A stretch of 64,000 nt of DNA from Gammaproteobacteria bacterium. GTDB taxonomy: Bacteria; Pseudomonadota; Gammaproteobacteria; Pseudomonadales; Pseudohongiellaceae. The notes under the pieces are model-generated. The model was not told where the DNA came from and made no database searches. It worked only from the letters and a program-made list of their open reading frames with translations. The stretch spans positions 62,001 to 126,000 of the forward strand of contig VYCF01000024.1 in the NCBI GenBank assembly GCA_009844085.1. Direction: 5' to 3'. This document shows positions 52,909 through 63,215 of this stretch, in pieces. Position numbers and translations under genes: made by a program. The stretch's first letter is position 1, and every line of letters starts with the position of its first letter.

Positions 52909-52938
52909 CGCGCCCATATTCATTTTCTCTGCCACCAG

Positions 52939-54330
52939 ATGCAAAGCTTGAACGCGCCGGGCGCCGATGCCGGCACCGGTTCCGTAGAGAGTCCGGCGGA
53001 TTCTCCCGCCCCCACCCGGGTGCATATCAAGACTCACGGCTGCCAGATGAACGAGTATGACTCCTCGCGCATGCTCGATCTGCTGCGCGAGTCGCGCAAC
53101 GCCGTACTCGTGGATTCGCCTGAGGCGGCCGACATCCTGGTGCTCAACACCTGCTCGATTCGCGAAAAGGCCCAGGAAAAGGTGTTTCACCAACTGGGGC
53201 GCTGGCGCAGCCTGAAAGTCTCCAATCCCGACCTGAAGATCGCCGTGGGCGGCTGCGTGGCGAGCCAGGAAGGCGAGGCCATCAGCGCTCGCGCGCCTTT
53301 CGTCGACGTCGTTTTCGGCCCCCAGACCTTGCACAAGTTGCCGGAATTGCTTGACGCATCGGGCCAGGGTCCGGCCGTGGTCGACGTCAGTTTTCCGGAA
53401 ATCGAAAAGTTCGACCGCCTGCCCCAGCCGAGCGCCGCCTCCTGCGAGGCCTGGCTCACGATCATGGAAGGCTGCAGCAAGTATTGCAGCTTCTGCGTCG
53501 TGCCTTATACCCGCGGCGAGGAAGTGAGCCGGCCCTTCGACGACGTTGTCGCCGAGGCGGTCCATCTGGCCGGACAAGGCGTCCGCGAAATCAATCTGCT
53601 GGGACAAAACGTCAACGCGTATCGCGGCCTCACCCACGACGTAAAAACCGTTGATCTCGCCTTGTTGATCCAGTACGTCGCCAGCATTGACGGCATCGAC
53701 CGCGTCCGATTCACGACTTCGCATCCCGCCGAATTCAGGGATTCGCTCGTGTCCGTGTACCGCGAGACGCCTGAATTGGCCAGCCATCTGCATCTGCCCG
53801 TGCAAAGCGGCTCCGACCGCGTGCTCGCGGCGATGAAGCGCGGCTATACCGTGCTCGAATACAAGTCGCTCGTACGCCGAATCTGCGCGGCGCGGCCGGG
53901 AATCAGCCTGTCCTCCGACTTCATCGTCGGTTATCCGGGGGAAACCCAGCGCGATTTCGAGGAGACGATGAACCTGGTTATCGAGGTCGGCTTCGATACC
54001 TCGTTCAGCTTTATCTACAGCGCCCGCCCCGGAACGCCGGCGGCGCAATTGCAGGATCGCACTTCGCTGCGTGAGAAGAAACATCGGCTGACGGCGCTCC
54101 AGGCGCAACTGACCCGCCAGGCCCGGGCGATCAGCGAGTCGATGGTCGGCTCGAATTGCCGGATCCTGGTTACCGGCGTGTCGAAAAAGCGCGCGACGGA
54201 TCTGCAGGGTCGCACCGAAAACAACCGGGTCGTCAATTTTCCCTGTGACGACGTTTCGTTGGCAGGTCAATTCGTTGATGTCAAAATAACGGAGGCCTTG
54301 CCCAATTCACTTCTTGGCGAATTGCGCTGA
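52939..54330 (+). CDS. miaB: tRNA 2-methylthio-N6-isopentenyladenosine synthase MiaB
   Basis: 463-residue radical-SAM methylthiotransferase acting on A37 of tRNAs reading UNN codons. It has an N-terminal cluster domain with cysteines in [30 protein letters not shown] and [11 protein letters not shown], a radical-SAM CxxxCxxC in [16 protein letters not shown] (about residue 178), and a C-terminal TRAM domain. The ATG at 52939 fits family length apart from a 28-residue variable N-terminal extension. The frame extends to 52753 only through the repeat. Confidence 0.96.
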   Translation: MQSLNAPGADAGTGSVESPADSPAPTRVHIKTHGCQMNEYDSSRMLDLLRESRNAVLVDSPEAADILVLNTCSIREKAQEKVFHQLGRWRSLKVSNPDLKIAVGGCVASQEGEAISARAPFVDVVFGPQTLHKLPELLDASGQGPAVVDVSFPEIEKFDRLPQPSAASCEAWLTIMEGCSKYCSFCVVPYTRGEEVSRPFDDVVAEAVHLAGQGVREINLLGQNVNAYRGLTHDVKTVDLALLIQYVASIDGIDRVRFTTSHPAEFRDSLVSVYRETPELASHLHLPVQSGSDRVLAAMKRGYTVLEYKSLVRRICAARPGISLSSDFIVGYPGETQRDFEETMNLVIEVGFDTSFSFIYSARPGTPAAQLQDRTSLREKKHRLTALQAQLTRQARAISESMVGSNCRILVTGVSKKRATDLQGRTENNRVVNFPCDDVSLAGQFVDVKITEALPNSLLGELR

Positions 54331-54355
54331 GCCCGGAATTTGCGCGAAACATTGT

Positions 54356-55372
54356 ATGAGCACATATACGCTCGATCTGACCCTCGACCCCGATGATAGC
54401 CGGCGCCTGTCCAATCTTTGCGGGCAATTCAACGAACACATCCGCCAGATCGAAGAGATGCTGTCGCTGACGATCCGCCAGCGCGGCAACTGGTTTCAGC
54501 TTTCGGGCAGCAAATCCGCGGTGAACGATGGCAGCCGCTTGCTGGAATCGCTGTATCTGGCGACCGAGCAAGGCGAGTTGCTTTCGTCGAACGTCATTCA
54601 CCTCGCCTTGCAGGAAATCACCAACCCGCCAGCCGGCGAAGCAGGAGACATCGGCGTGACCGGAATCATCCGTACGCCGCGGCTTTCGATCAAGCCGCGC
54701 AGCAAGCAGCAGGCCGCCTACGTCAACGGCATAGAGCGGCAGGATCTGAATTTTTCCATTGGTCCCGCGGGCACCGGCAAGACGTATCTGGCGGTGGCCT
54801 GCGCGGTTCAGGCCCTGGTGAGCGAGCGGGTCAACCGGATCGTGCTCGTGCGCCCGGCAGTGGAGGCCGGGGAAAAACTGGGCTTTCTGCCCGGCGACCT
54901 GATACAGAAGATCGACCCGTACCTGCGGCCGCTTTACGACGCCCTGTACGAAATGCTGGGATTCGAGAAGGTCAATCGCCTGGTCGAGAAAAACGTCATC
55001 GAAGTGGCGCCGCTGGCCTATATGCGCGGCCGCACCTTGAACGAATCGTTCATCATTCTCGACGAAAGCCAGAATGCCACGACGGCCCAGATGAAGATGT
55101 TCCTGACCCGTATCGGCGTCAGTTCGAGAGTCGTGGTAACCGGCGACATCACCCAGATCGATCTGCCGGCGGGCACGCGCTCGGGTCTCGTGCAGGCGAC
55201 CCAGGTGTTGCGGGACGTGGATGGCATCGGCTTTACCTGGTTCACCTCGCGCGATGTGGTGCGCCACCGGCTCGTACAAAGCATCGTCGAGGCCTATGAA
55301 GGATTCGATCAATCACAGGTGACCGGAATTCGCGAGCAGGACCCGGGCGCGCGCAATGAAAGTGAAAGTTGA
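54356..55372 (+). CDS. ybeZ: PhoH-like ATPase (YbeZ)
   Basis: 338-residue PhoH-family NTPase with an N-terminal KH-like region and Walker [21 protein letters not shown] (about residue 138), then [20 protein letters not shown] and Walker [21 protein letters not shown]. It partners YbeY in rRNA maturation in E. coli and is encoded just before it, overlapping by 17 bases. ATG 54356 is chosen on family length. Confidence 0.94.
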   Translation: MSTYTLDLTLDPDDSRRLSNLCGQFNEHIRQIEEMLSLTIRQRGNWFQLSGSKSAVNDGSRLLESLYLATEQGELLSSNVIHLALQEITNPPAGEAGDIGVTGIIRTPRLSIKPRSKQQAAYVNGIERQDLNFSIGPAGTGKTYLAVACAVQALVSERVNRIVLVRPAVEAGEKLGFLPGDLIQKIDPYLRPLYDALYEMLGFEKVNRLVEKNVIEVAPLAYMRGRTLNESFIILDESQNATTAQMKMFLTRIGVSSRVVVTGDITQIDLPAGTRSGLVQATQVLRDVDGIGFTWFTSRDVVRHRLVQSIVEAYEGFDQSQVTGIREQDPGARNESES

Positions 55373-55829
55373 GATTTCCGATCATTCGACGGGTCACTGG
55401 GTTCCGAACGACAAGTTATGCCGGAACTGGATAGAACACGCCATGCGTGGGGCGAACCGCGAAAGTCCGGTGACGGTGAGCCTGTGTTTCGTCGATGCGG
55501 GCGAATCCGAACAACTCAATCGCCGCTATCGCGACCGGCAATATCCCGCCGATGTGCTTTCGTTTCCGAGCGCCATGCCGGCCGCGCTGCGGGAACAGCT
55601 CGACAGCGAACCGCTTGGGGATATCGTCGTCTGCGCCGAACTTGCCCAGCGCGAAGCTTTGTCCCGGGACAAGCCCGTCGACCATCATTGGGCGCATCTT
55701 GTGATTCACGGCTGTCTGCATCTGCTGGGGTACGATCATGCAGCCCACAAGGATGCCGCAGACATGGAAAAAATCGAAATTGAAATATTGCGGAATCTTG
55801 GAATCCCCGATCCCTATCTAGTATCGTAA
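55356..55829 (+). CDS. ybeY: Endoribonuclease YbeY
   Basis: 157-residue zinc endoribonuclease of 16S rRNA 3'-end maturation and ribosome quality control. The metal site is HLVIHGCLHLLGYDH (H-x3-H-x5-H, about residues 120-134), preceded by YPADVLSFP and GDIVVCAELAQREA. Its start lies inside phoH. Confidence 0.96.
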   Translation: MKVKVEISDHSTGHWVPNDKLCRNWIEHAMRGANRESPVTVSLCFVDAGESEQLNRRYRDRQYPADVLSFPSAMPAALREQLDSEPLGDIVVCAELAQREALSRDKPVDHHWAHLVIHGCLHLLGYDHAAHKDAADMEKIEIEILRNLGIPDPYLVS

Positions 55830-55862
55830 TACGAAGCATTCGCAAAGGAGCCATATCAGCGC

Positions 55863-56732
55863 ATGTCTGACGACCAGACTAGCATCGATCTGAGACGCCG
55901 TTCTTGGATCGATAAAATCGCACAAGTCTTTTCCGACGAACCCACCGACACCCGAAGTTTGCTGGACCTGCTGCGCAACGCCGAACAGGACGACCTGCTC
56001 GACGCGGACGCGCTCGGCATCATCGAAGGCGCCTTGCAGGTCTCGAGCATGCAAGTGCGGGACATCATGATTCCCCGTTCCCAGGCGGTGATCGTTTCAA
56101 CCAGCATGCCGGTGCGGGAAACGGTGGAAATGGTGGCCGGCGCCTCCCATTCGCGCTTTCCGGTGATCGAGGAGAACGTAGACAACATCATCGGCATCCT
56201 GCTCGCCAAGGATCTGCTGCCGCTGTGCCTGAAGGGAATCCCGGAGAATTTCAATCTCAGGAAAATCGTAAGGCCGGCAACCTTCGTGCCCGAATCGCGC
56301 CTGGTCAACGTGTTGCTGAATGAATTCCGCGAGCGGCGCAATCATATGGCGATCGTCGTCGACGACTACGGCAGCGTCAGCGGCATCGTCACGATCGAGG
56401 ACGTGCTCGAACAGATCGTCGGCGAAATACAGGATGAAACCGACATCGAGGACGACAGTCATATCAAGAAGTTCGACGACCGCAATCACATCGTGAAGGC
56501 CTTGACTCCGATCGACGATTTCAACGAACATTTCGCCACCGAACTCGACGATCGGGAATTCAACACGATCGGAGGCATCCTGCTGCAGGAGTTCGGACAC
56601 ATCCCGGAACGCGGCGAAAGCACCCGGATCGGTCCCTATCTGGTTACCGTGCTGAATGCCGATAACAGACATATCAAATTGCTCAAAGTCACCTTGACCG
56701 GCAATGGCATGCGCAAGGAGGACAGTTCGTAA
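55863..56732 (+). CDS. corC: CBS-domain protein CorC/YbeX
   Basis: 289-residue cytosolic protein with two CBS domains ([40 protein letters not shown]) and a C-terminal CorC/HlyC transporter-associated domain ([20 protein letters not shown]). It is linked to cobalt/magnesium efflux and, in E. coli, to ribosome maturation. The usual next gene, lnt, is absent. AAGGAGGA near its end serves leuS. Confidence 0.93.
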   Translation: MSDDQTSIDLRRRSWIDKIAQVFSDEPTDTRSLLDLLRNAEQDDLLDADALGIIEGALQVSSMQVRDIMIPRSQAVIVSTSMPVRETVEMVAGASHSRFPVIEENVDNIIGILLAKDLLPLCLKGIPENFNLRKIVRPATFVPESRLVNVLLNEFRERRNHMAIVVDDYGSVSGIVTIEDVLEQIVGEIQDETDIEDDSHIKKFDDRNHIVKALTPIDDFNEHFATELDDREFNTIGGILLQEFGHIPERGESTRIGPYLVTVLNADNRHIKLLKVTLTGNGMRKEDSS

Positions 56733-56733
56733 C

Positions 56734-59220
56734 ATGGACAAGGCCGAGATCCAGTACAAACCCGAACAGGTCGAGGAAGAAGCGCAACGGTATTGGGGGG
56801 AACACGGGAGTTTCCGCGTAAGCGAAGACCCGGACAGGGAAAAGTTCTATTGCCTTTCGATGCTGCCCTACCCCAGCGGCCACCTGCACATGGGGCATGT
56901 GCGCAACTATTCCATCGGCGACGCCATCTCCCGGTTTCATCGCATGAAAGGCAAAAATGTCCTGCAACCCATGGGCTGGGACGCCTTCGGCCTGCCGGCC
57001 GAGAATGCCGCGATCCGGAACAACGTGAATCCCGCCGAGTGGACCTACGCCAATATCGACTACATGCGCGCGCAATTGAAGCGGCTCGGCTACGCTTACG
57101 ACTGGCAGCGCGAAGTGGCTACCTGTCATCCGGAGTACTATCGCTGGGAACAGTGGTTTTTCACCCGGCTGTTCCGCCAGGGCCTGGTATACAAGGCGGA
57201 GGCCGAGGTCAACTGGGATCCGGTCGACCAGACCGTGCTCGCCAACGAGCAGGTCGTGGACGGCAAGGGCTGGCGCTCGGGAGCGCCGGTCGAACGGCGC
57301 CGAATCCCGCAATGGTTTTTCCGTATTTCCGATTTTGCCCAGGAGTTGCTCGACGACCTGGAAACGCTCGACGGTTGGCCCGATGCCGTGCGCACCATGC
57401 AACGCAACTGGATCGGCCGCTCCGAAGGCGTAGAAGTGGAATTCGAGGTTGACGGCGAAGCCGATCCTGAATTGCGCACGATCAAGGTATTCACCACCCG
57501 CCCGGACACGCTGTTCGGCGTAACCAGCCTGTCGCTGGCGCCGCAGCATCCGCTGGCGCAGGCCGCCGCGGCCGGAAACCCCGAATTGGGGCGCTTTCTG
57601 GCGGAACTGGCCTCCGACGGCATTGTCGAAGCGGAACTGATGACGATGGAAAAGCGCGGCATGGATACCGGGCTGGTCGCCCTGCACCCGCTGACCGGCG
57701 AGCCCCTGCCGATCTACGTGGCCAATTTCGTGCTGATGAGTTACGGCTCGGGGGCGGTCATGTCGGTACCCGCCCACGATCAGCGCGACTGGGAATTCGC
57801 CACCAGATACGGGCTCGAAATCCGCCAGGTCATCCGTCCGGCGGATTCGGAGCAGGAATGTGACCTGAGCCGGGAGGCCTTCGTCGAATATGGCGTGCTG
57901 ATCAATTCCGGGCAATTCGACGGATTGGATTTTGCCGCCTCGTTCAAGGCAATAGCCGAACGTCTCGAATCCGCCGGCAAAGGCCGGCCCACGGTCAATT
58001 TCCGTTTGCGCGACTGGCTTGTGTCCCGGCAGCGCTATTGGGGAGCGCCGATCCCGATGATCGATTGCCCGGATTGCGGGCCGGTTCCGGTGCCCGACGA
58101 GGACCTGCCTGTGCGCCTGCCGGAAGAAGCGGACTTCACCGGCCACGGTTCTCCCTTGCCCGGCCTGCCGGAATTCGTCAATGCCGAGTGCCCCGAATGC
58201 GGAGGGGCGGCCAAACGGGAAACCGATACCTTCGATACCTTCATGGAATCCTCCTGGTATTTCGCGCGTTATACCTGCGCCGACCAGGGCGGCGCCATGC
58301 TCGACGAACGCGCCCGATACTGGCTGCCGGTGGATCAATACATCGGCGGCATCGAACACGCGATCCTGCATCTGCTGTACGCGCGCTTCTATTACAAGTT
58401 GATGCGCAACGAGGGCCTGGTCGATTCCGGTGAACCTTTCACCCGGCTGCTGACCCAGGGCATGGTGCTGAAAGACGGCACTACGATGTCGAAATCGAAA
58501 GGCAATACCGTCGACCCGATGCCGTTGATCGACAAATACGGCGCCGATACCGTGCGGATGTTCACCTTGTTCGCTTCGCCGCCGGACCAGTCGCTGGAAT
58601 GGTCGGATGCGGGAATCGAAGGCAGCTTCCGGTTCCTCAGGCGGCTCTGGAAAATCGTCCATGGCCATACGCCTTGCGAACTGCCCGATTTTTCGGGTTT
58701 GACCCTGACTCCCGAACAAGAGGACTTGCGCAGAAAGACCCACGAAACCCTGGCCAAGGTGAGCCGGGACTACGAAGACCGGTATGCCTTCAACACTGCG
58801 ATCGCGGCCGTAATGGAACTGCTGAACGCCCTGACCCGCTTCGTTCTGCAAGATACCGGACCGGACCGGAACGATGGCCGGATCGTTCAGGAAGCGCTGG
58901 AAATGTCGATTCTCATGCTGGCCCCGATAGTTCCGCACTTCTGCCACGTGGCCTGGCAATATCTCGGTCATACGGGGGCGATCATGGACGCCGCCTGGCC
59001 GGATGTCGACACGCAGGCGCTGGAGAAGGATCAGACACTGATCGTATTGCAGGTAAACGGCAAGTTGCGGGGGCGGATGGAAGTGCCCGTGGACCTGCCG
59101 GACGAACGCTTGCGTGAAATCGTGCTGGAAAACGACTCGGTGCGCAAATTCACCGCCAACGCCGGCATCAGACGGGTCATCGTGGTTCCCGGAAGGCTGG
59201 TGAACGTCGTAACCGCCTGA
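56734..59220 (+). CDS. leuS: Leucyl-tRNA synthetase
   Basis: 828-residue class I synthetase. It has HIGH as [20 protein letters not shown] (about residue 43), a CP1 editing domain with [10 protein letters not shown] and [25 protein letters not shown] as [12 protein letters not shown] (about residue 582), and a C-terminal domain ending in [10 protein letters not shown]. It charges tRNA-Leu. It follows corC by one base; leuS-lptE-holA is a conserved order. Confidence 0.97.
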   Translation: MDKAEIQYKPEQVEEEAQRYWGEHGSFRVSEDPDREKFYCLSMLPYPSGHLHMGHVRNYSIGDAISRFHRMKGKNVLQPMGWDAFGLPAENAAIRNNVNPAEWTYANIDYMRAQLKRLGYAYDWQREVATCHPEYYRWEQWFFTRLFRQGLVYKAEAEVNWDPVDQTVLANEQVVDGKGWRSGAPVERRRIPQWFFRISDFAQELLDDLETLDGWPDAVRTMQRNWIGRSEGVEVEFEVDGEADPELRTIKVFTTRPDTLFGVTSLSLAPQHPLAQAAAAGNPELGRFLAELASDGIVEAELMTMEKRGMDTGLVALHPLTGEPLPIYVANFVLMSYGSGAVMSVPAHDQRDWEFATRYGLEIRQVIRPADSEQECDLSREAFVEYGVLINSGQFDGLDFAASFKAIAERLESAGKGRPTVNFRLRDWLVSRQRYWGAPIPMIDCPDCGPVPVPDEDLPVRLPEEADFTGHGSPLPGLPEFVNAECPECGGAAKRETDTFDTFMESSWYFARYTCADQGGAMLDERARYWLPVDQYIGGIEHAILHLLYARFYYKLMRNEGLVDSGEPFTRLLTQGMVLKDGTTMSKSKGNTVDPMPLIDKYGADTVRMFTLFASPPDQSLEWSDAGIEGSFRFLRRLWKIVHGHTPCELPDFSGLTLTPEQEDLRRKTHETLAKVSRDYEDRYAFNTAIAAVMELLNALTRFVLQDTGPDRNDGRIVQEALEMSILMLAPIVPHFCHVAWQYLGHTGAIMDAAWPDVDTQALEKDQTLIVLQVNGKLRGRMEVPVDLPDERLREIVLENDSVRKFTANAGIRRVIVVPGRLVNVVTA

Positions 59221-59226
59221 TCGCTC

Positions 59227-59733
59227 ATGATCCGGCGCGTCTTCTTCAGCCTGCCGCTTGCACTATTACTGATTACGGCTGTTGGCTGCGGCTACAACTT
59301 GCGGGGAACCGTGGCCGGGGCACCCGAATTCACCGATCTGCGCCTGCAATTACCGGAATCCGAACCCGAATTCGAGAGAGTTCTGCTACGCAGCCTGCAA
59401 ACCGCCGGCATAGGCGTACATGAAGCCGGTGACGCCAACGCCCGGAACTTTCCCCTGCTGGCAATAGGACCCGAACAGTTTTCGAGCCGACCGGCGAGCA
59501 CGACGGTGCAGGCGCGCGCCGCCCAGATCACCTTGCAACTCGCGGTTCGCGTCAATCTGACCGACGGCGAGACCGCATTGATCGATATGGAAACCCTGAA
59601 CGTGGAAAGAACCTATTACCAGGATTTGCGCAATATCGCCGGCAATCGCGAGGAAGCCGAACTGTTGCGCGAGGAGATGCGGCGGGATCTCCTAGCCCAA
59701 CTCATGCGGCGGCTGGAGGCCGCCGGTCGTTGA
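59227..59733 (+). CDS. lptE: LPS-assembly lipoprotein LptE
   Basis: 168-residue lipoprotein with lipobox TAVGC (Cys about residue 21) followed by the hallmark GYNLRGTVAGAPEFTDLRLQ. It plugs the LptD barrel in the outer membrane. It starts 7 bases after leuS, and its stop overlaps the holA TTG start. Confidence 0.92.
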   Translation: MIRRVFFSLPLALLLITAVGCGYNLRGTVAGAPEFTDLRLQLPESEPEFERVLLRSLQTAGIGVHEAGDANARNFPLLAIGPEQFSSRPASTTVQARAAQITLQLAVRVNLTDGETALIDMETLNVERTYYQDLRNIAGNREEAELLREEMRRDLLAQLMRRLEAAGR

Positions 59734-60782
59734 AGATCCGCGGCGACCAACTTTCCTCGACCCTGGCGAGGCAATCCGCGCCACTTTACTGGCTGGCAGG
59801 AGACGAGATCCTGCTGCTGCGCGAGGCCGCCGACGAAGTACGCAGACATTGGCGCCAAGCCGGTTTTACCGAACGCGAAGTATTTCACGTCGAGCAAGGC
59901 TTTGACTGGAACGATTTTCTCTATCAATTCGACGCCACCTCGCTGTTCGCCGAACAAAAACTGCTCGAATTACGCCTTTACTCCGCCAAACTGGACGCCA
60001 AGGGCCGGGAAGCGATCACCGCCTGGCTGGACAAGGCCCCCGAAGACTATCGCGTACTGATCTCCGGCCCCAGAATCGACTCCTCGGTCTTGTCCGCCAA
60101 ATGGTTCAAAAACCTGGACGACAAACTCGTCCTGGTCCAGATCTGGCCCATAGACCGAGCCAGGCTGCCCGCCTGGCTGCGGCAGCGCCTGGCAGCCGCC
60201 GGAATACAACCCGACGACGACGCATTGCAAATACTGACCGACCGCGTCGAAGGCAACCTGCTGGCAGCCGAGCAGGAAATCGAAAAACTCGCCCTGCTGG
60301 CAGACGCCGAACCCGGCGCCAACAAAAGATTAACCGGCAACGACGTCCTGCGCCTCGTTTCCGACAGCTCCCGCTACGACCTCGGCAAACTCGCCGATGC
60401 CGCCCTCAAAGGCGACGCAGAACGCGCCCAGCGCGTCCTGGGCGGCCTACGCGCCGAAGGCGTATTCCCACTACTGATCCTCGCCGTTCTCACCCGGGAA
60501 CTCCGACAACTACTGACAATCCTCGACCAGATCGACCAGGGCCACGAAATCGGCCAGGCAATGTCCGCCGCCCGCATATGGCAAAGCCGAAAACCCATCG
60601 TCTCCCAAGCCCTCAAGCGCCTGACCGCCGACAAGACCCAGCAAATGCTCGAACACTGCAAACTAATCGACCACTCAGTCAAAGGCCTCCACCGCGCCAA
60701 CCCCTGGGACGAGTTAAGCCTGCTGGTATTGCGAATCTGCGGCGAGAGATTCTGCGACTACGCTTCGCTCCGCGCAGAATGA
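59730..60782 (+). CDS. holA: DNA polymerase III subunit delta
   Basis: 350-residue clamp-loader subunit with the N-terminal AAA-like fold (LYWLAGDEILLLREAADEVR), middle ISGPRIDSSVLSAKWFKNLD and the C-terminal collar (YDLGKLADAALKGDAERAQR). It starts at TTG 59730, with TTGA overlapping the lptE stop. The last residues (RFCDYASLRAE) and stop are encoded by the accessory hairpin of a dispersed repeat, so the natural C-terminus may have been altered. nadD, often next, is absent. Confidence 0.93.
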   Translation: MKIRGDQLSSTLARQSAPLYWLAGDEILLLREAADEVRRHWRQAGFTEREVFHVEQGFDWNDFLYQFDATSLFAEQKLLELRLYSAKLDAKGREAITAWLDKAPEDYRVLISGPRIDSSVLSAKWFKNLDDKLVLVQIWPIDRARLPAWLRQRLAAAGIQPDDDALQILTDRVEGNLLAAEQEIEKLALLADAEPGANKRLTGNDVLRLVSDSSRYDLGKLADAALKGDAERAQRVLGGLRAEGVFPLLILAVLTRELRQLLTILDQIDQGHEIGQAMSAARIWQSRKPIVSQALKRLTADKTQQMLEHCKLIDHSVKGLHRANPWDELSLLVLRICGERFCDYASLRAE

Positions 60783-61011
60783 CATTGGTTGAGGCTTGCA
60801 CTGCGTGAGTCGCCGCCGGGCTGTGCGGGGTTCAGCGGGCGTCCCCGACATGGATGTCGGGGCCGAAGCGTATAGGGGTGAAGGCAAGCGTTTATGAAGC
60901 GCAGCTTCATGCGCAGCCGGAACGACGCCAAGCTGTGCTTGGCGGCTGGACCGTATTCACAGCGTCCGCTGAACCCCGCACAGCCCGGCGGCGACGGATC
61001 GAGGCCACCAA
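60746..61011 (+). repeat. Longest palindromic repeat copy, between holA and M3 peptidase
   Basis: The accessory hairpin (60749-60780) overlaps the holA end. The main palindrome has arms 60809-60838 and 60966-60995 with a perfect 30 of 30 match. Its core is expanded by about 70 bases relative to other copies and holds three more perfect hairpins: 60843-60862 (8 bp), 60894-60910 (7 bp) and 60926-60944 (8 bp). Right flank CGACGGATCGAGGCCACCAA follows. It sits between convergent genes and could also terminate transcription both ways. Confidence 0.88.
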
Positions 61012-61022
61012 CCCAAAACGCC

Positions 61023-63191
61023 CTAGTTCAATCCGCGGCGCTCCAGCAGGGCATTGATATCCGCGTCTCTGCCACGGAAATTGCGGAACAAGGTCATGGC
61101 GTCCTCAGCACCGCCCCGAGAAAGCAAGGTGCGGCGAAAATGCACCCCGTTCTCAAGCAGCAGCCCGCCGTTTTCCAGGAACCATTCCACCGAGTCCGCA
61201 TCAAGCACCTCGCTCCAGATATACGAGTAATAACCCGCTGAATATCCTCCCATGATGTGAGAAAAATACGGCACCCGATAACGCGGCGGAATTTCGTCCA
61301 TTGCCATGCCCGCCTGTTCAAGCGCCTGCGCCTCGAAATCCATCACCTCGTCCGCACCCGGCACATCTTCCGGCGCGAGCTGATGCAGCGCCTGATCGAC
61401 GATCGACGCCGCCAGATATTCCGCCGTAGCGAAACCCTGGTTGAACTGCTGCGTGGAAAGCACCTTGTCGAGTAATTCCCCAGGCATGGCTTCGCCCGTC
61501 TCGAAATGCACCGCGTAGTTTTCGAGCACTTCCGGCCAGACCGCCCACATCTCGTAGACCTGGGAAGGATATTCGACGAAGTCGCGCGGCACGCTGGTGC
61601 CGGCAAAACTCGGATAACGGACATCCGAAAACAGGCCGTGCAGCGCGTGACCGAATTCATGGAACGCCGTCGTTACCTCGTCAAAAGTCAGCAAGGTTGG
61701 CTCGCCTTCCGGCGGCTTGGTGATATTGAGATGATTGCCCACCACCGGCCGGCTGCCGAGCAGATGAGACTGGGCAATATATGCGTTCATCCAGGCGCCG
61801 CCGCGTTTGTTCGCGCGGGCGTAGAAATCGGCGATGAATAGCCCCAGCGTCTCGCCGGTGACGTCGAATACTTCGAATACCCGCACGTCTTCCTGATAGA
61901 CCGGCAGGTCGAATCGTTCCTCGAAGGTGATGCCGAAGAGATGTTCCGCTGAAAAGAAGACCCCTCGCAGCAACACATTGTCTAGTTCGAAATAGGGCCG
62001 CAACTGGCTTTCGTCGAAGTCGAACCGTTCCGCGCGCAGAATCTCCGTGTAATACGCCCAGTCCCAGGCGGCCAGGGTAAAGTCCTCGCCGGAGTCGTCG
62101 ATCATCTGCTGCAAATCCGCCGCTTCGCGCCGGGCGTTGGCGACGGTCGGCGGCGCAAGTTCAGCGAGGCGCTGATTGACCGCCCCCACCGAGCCCGCGG
62201 TTTCGTCTTCCAGGATATACGCGGCGTGATTTTCGTAGCCGAGCAATCGCGCCCTTTCGGCGCGCAGCCGCAGAACCTCGGTCACGGTCTCCAGATTATC
62301 GTATTCTCCGCCGCGGGAGCCCCGCGACAACGAGGTTTCCAGAATGCGTTGGCGCAGACCCCGATTCTGCAAACTGGCCAGGGACGGCTGTCCGCTCGTA
62401 TTGAGCAAGGGCAGCACGAACCGGCCCGGCAAATCGCGCGACTCGGCTTCGTTTGCAGCCGCCGTAATGAGCGCCTCATCAAGGCCGGTCAATTCCTCCC
62501 GGCTGTCGACGACGATCGCCACGTCGTTTACTTCGCCCAGCACGTTCTGGCTGAACCGCGTTTCAAGCACCGCAACCCGGGCATTGATATCCCTGAGTTG
62601 CTCCTGCTGCTCCTCGCTCAGCCCCGCTCCCGCCCTGATGAAGTCGATATGAGTTCGCTCAAGCAGGCGATGGGACTCGGGGTCCAGGCCCAGATCGTCC
62701 CGGCTCTCGTGCAGCGCCGAAATACGCGCGAACAAATCCCGATTCAGCAGAATCGCATCGTAGTGGGCGGCGAGTTCCGGGGCCAGTTGCTGCTGCAGCG
62801 CCTGAATGTCGTCATTGGTATGGGCGCTGGACAAGGCGAAGAAAACCGAGGACACGCGATTGAGCAATTGTCCGCTCAACTCGAGCGCGACGATCGTGTT
62901 TTCGAAATCCGGCGCGGCTTCCTGCCCGGCTATCGCTTCCACTTCGGCGATCTGCTCCGCCATGCCGACTTCAAAAGCAGGCTGGTAATGCTCGTTCGCG
63001 ATCAGATCGAAGGGAGGGAAATTGAAATAGTGCGGACTCTCCGCGAAAAAGGGATTACCGGCCACCTGGACCTCCGCCGCCGCTTCAGGCTCGGCGGCAG
63101 AATCCTGCGCCGGCGCCTGATCCTCGCCGGAACAGGCCGCGAGCGCGGCAAGAATCAATGCCGCCCCCGGAAATTTCAAATATCTGTTCAT
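61023..63191 (-). CDS. M3-family metallopeptidase lipoprotein (peptidyl-dipeptidase Dcp-like)
   Basis: 722-residue zinc peptidase with HEFGHALHGLFSDVRYPSFA (HExxH about residue 510) and the downstream Glu region DFVEYPSQVYEMW. The N-terminus is a lipoprotein signal (ILAALAACSGEDQAP, Cys about residue 20) with an Ala/Glu-rich linker, so it is membrane-anchored and periplasmic, unlike cytosolic E. coli OpdA. ATG 63191 is used (GAGG 9 bases upstream); an in-frame ATG lies 15 bases earlier. It probably trims dipeptides from oligopeptides. Confidence 0.92.
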   Translation of the reverse strand: MNRYLKFPGAALILAALAACSGEDQAPAQDSAAEPEAAAEVQVAGNPFFAESPHYFNFPPFDLIANEHYQPAFEVGMAEQIAEVEAIAGQEAAPDFENTIVALELSGQLLNRVSSVFFALSSAHTNDDIQALQQQLAPELAAHYDAILLNRDLFARISALHESRDDLGLDPESHRLLERTHIDFIRAGAGLSEEQQEQLRDINARVAVLETRFSQNVLGEVNDVAIVVDSREELTGLDEALITAAANEAESRDLPGRFVLPLLNTSGQPSLASLQNRGLRQRILETSLSRGSRGGEYDNLETVTEVLRLRAERARLLGYENHAAYILEDETAGSVGAVNQRLAELAPPTVANARREAADLQQMIDDSGEDFTLAAWDWAYYTEILRAERFDFDESQLRPYFELDNVLLRGVFFSAEHLFGITFEERFDLPVYQEDVRVFEVFDVTGETLGLFIADFYARANKRGGAWMNAYIAQSHLLGSRPVVGNHLNITKPPEGEPTLLTFDEVTTAFHEFGHALHGLFSDVRYPSFAGTSVPRDFVEYPSQVYEMWAVWPEVLENYAVHFETGEAMPGELLDKVLSTQQFNQGFATAEYLAASIVDQALHQLAPEDVPGADEVMDFEAQALEQAGMAMDEIPPRYRVPYFSHIMGGYSAGYYSYIWSEVLDADSVEWFLENGGLLLENGVHFRRTLLSRGGAEDAMTLFRNFRGRDADINALLERRGLN

Positions 63192-63215
63192 ATCTTGATG
63201 CCTCATACCTGTCGT

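Noticed and set aside
52753-52938. N-terminal extension of MiaB back to 52753
   Set aside because: Entirely repeat sequence and unique linker. MiaB family sequence begins after the ATG at 52939.
52897-54270. 457-codon frame antisense to miaB
   Set aside because: Shadow of MiaB; no recognisable protein features.
56689-58971. 760-codon open frame antisense to leuS
   Set aside because: Opposite strand of LeuS with all synthetase motifs intact. No family, no ribosome-binding site, compositional artefact.
60854-61241. Small plus-strand frames across the repeat at 60.8-61.2 kb
   Set aside because: They translate the palindromic repeat and antisense peptidase sequence. The apparent protein similarity to other frames here is only the shared repeat.
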